Source: Spirochaetales bacterium (lineage in GTDB: Bacteria > Spirochaetota > Spirochaetia > Sphaerochaetales > Sphaerochaetaceae). From it: a stretch of 5,622 bases of DNA. The translations under genes and the position numbers were made by a program. Below, in pieces: positions 5,339 through 5,622 of this stretch. Position 1 is the stretch's first letter; each line of letters starts with the position of its first letter. The notes beneath the pieces were generated by a model that saw only the letters and a list, made by a program, of their open reading frames with translations, made no database searches and had not been told where the DNA came from. Location: NCBI GenBank assembly GCA_017475725.1, contig JAFVFA010000149.1, positions 1 to 5,622 on the forward strand, read 5' to 3'.

Positions 5339-5622
5339 TCAACTCCGATCGATTGTACCATTTAGGAAGTTGATTGCATAGGCCACGTGGAGACTTGCGG
5401 CAACCACCAGGCAGTCCTCGTCAAGCTCAACCTTCCCGTTGTGGAGAGGAAGCCTTGTCTCAGGCTTCGAGCCACCGGAGCCGACGTAGCCGTATACACC
5501 AGGGACCTTGATGATGTACTCCGCAAAGTCATCACCGCCAAGGGATATCGGTCTGTTGGTCACGACGTTTTCGCTTCCAAGAAGCCTGGATGCCACCTTC
5601 TGGGCCTCAAGGCTTGACTCCT
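5339..5622 (-). CDS. M20 family amidohydrolase/peptidase, C-terminal part (runs off the right edge)
   Basis: Ninety-three C-terminal residues are visible and the frame stays open to the window edge. They match the end of M20 (M20D-type) metal-dependent amidohydrolases: SLGGDDFAEYI, then PGVYGYVGSGG, then PLHNG, whose His is a metal ligand in the family, and a final helix after DEDCLVVAA. Such enzymes remove acyl groups from N-acyl amino acids or cut small peptides. The 3' end is seven bases from metN, so it belongs to the methionine importer operon. A role in releasing methionine from an imported acylated or peptide form is a reasonable inference, not shown here. A GTG at 5596 is internal and not the start. 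Confidence 0.85.
   Translation of the reverse strand, partial: ESSLEAQKVASRLLGSENVVTNRPISLGGDDFAEYIIKVPGVYGYVGSGGSKPETRLPLHNGKVELDEDCLVVAASLHVAYAINFLNGTIDRS

Noticed and set aside
1..5622. CRISPR array, tRNA, rRNA, insertion sequence or attachment site
   Set aside because: No regularly spaced repeats, cloverleaf-like stretches, transposase motifs or terminal inverted repeats with target duplications were seen.

Overview
The window is densely coded, with short gaps and G+C of roughly one half by eye. Coding bases favour AGG/AGA for Arg, AAG, GAG and a fair amount of ATA. Most genes have a GGAGG-type ribosome binding site. The DhaS-like TetR regulator and the gene order M20 amidohydrolase-metN-metI (the order I recall from streptococci) suggest an anaerobic, probably host-associated Bacillota-like bacterium. 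No marker gene fixes the taxon, and a spirochaete or a gut methanogen carrying bacterial genes cannot be excluded.

Left part (1-1924, minus strand): a leftward gene set holds an extended short-chain dehydrogenase/epimerase-like protein (908-1924), a tightly packed 27-codon small ORF (823-906) and an MccF-like S66 serine carboxypeptidase (8-826). The SDR stop is one base from the small-ORF ATG, and the small-ORF stop overlaps the S66 ATG. A Shine-Dalgarno sequence at the left edge shows the operon probably continues out of the window.

Middle (1925-2874): the longest gap (1925-2176, about 250 bp) is not empty. It holds a 12-bp stem with one bulged base, closed by T7 on the minus strand. A plausible promoter lies just upstream of it, so it could be an ~87-nt small RNA as well as the terminator of the tetR transcript. 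Next come an extended -10 element and a 14-bp inverted repeat in front of the SDR gene. A TetR/DhaS-like regulator (2177-2740, minus) and a PAP2-type membrane phosphatase (2875-3564, plus) diverge from a 134-bp control region.

Right part (3578-5622, minus strand): the methionine ABC importer permease MetI and ATPase MetN overlap by ATGA. They are preceded by the C-terminal part of an M20 amidohydrolase that runs off the right edge. MetQ, the binding protein, is not in the window and is expected just upstream of the M20 gene. The PAP2 and metI genes converge with only 13 bp between their stop codons.

The enzymes are all from known families. The least ordinary items are the structured element at 1976-2062 and the translationally interlocked small ORF at 823-906.
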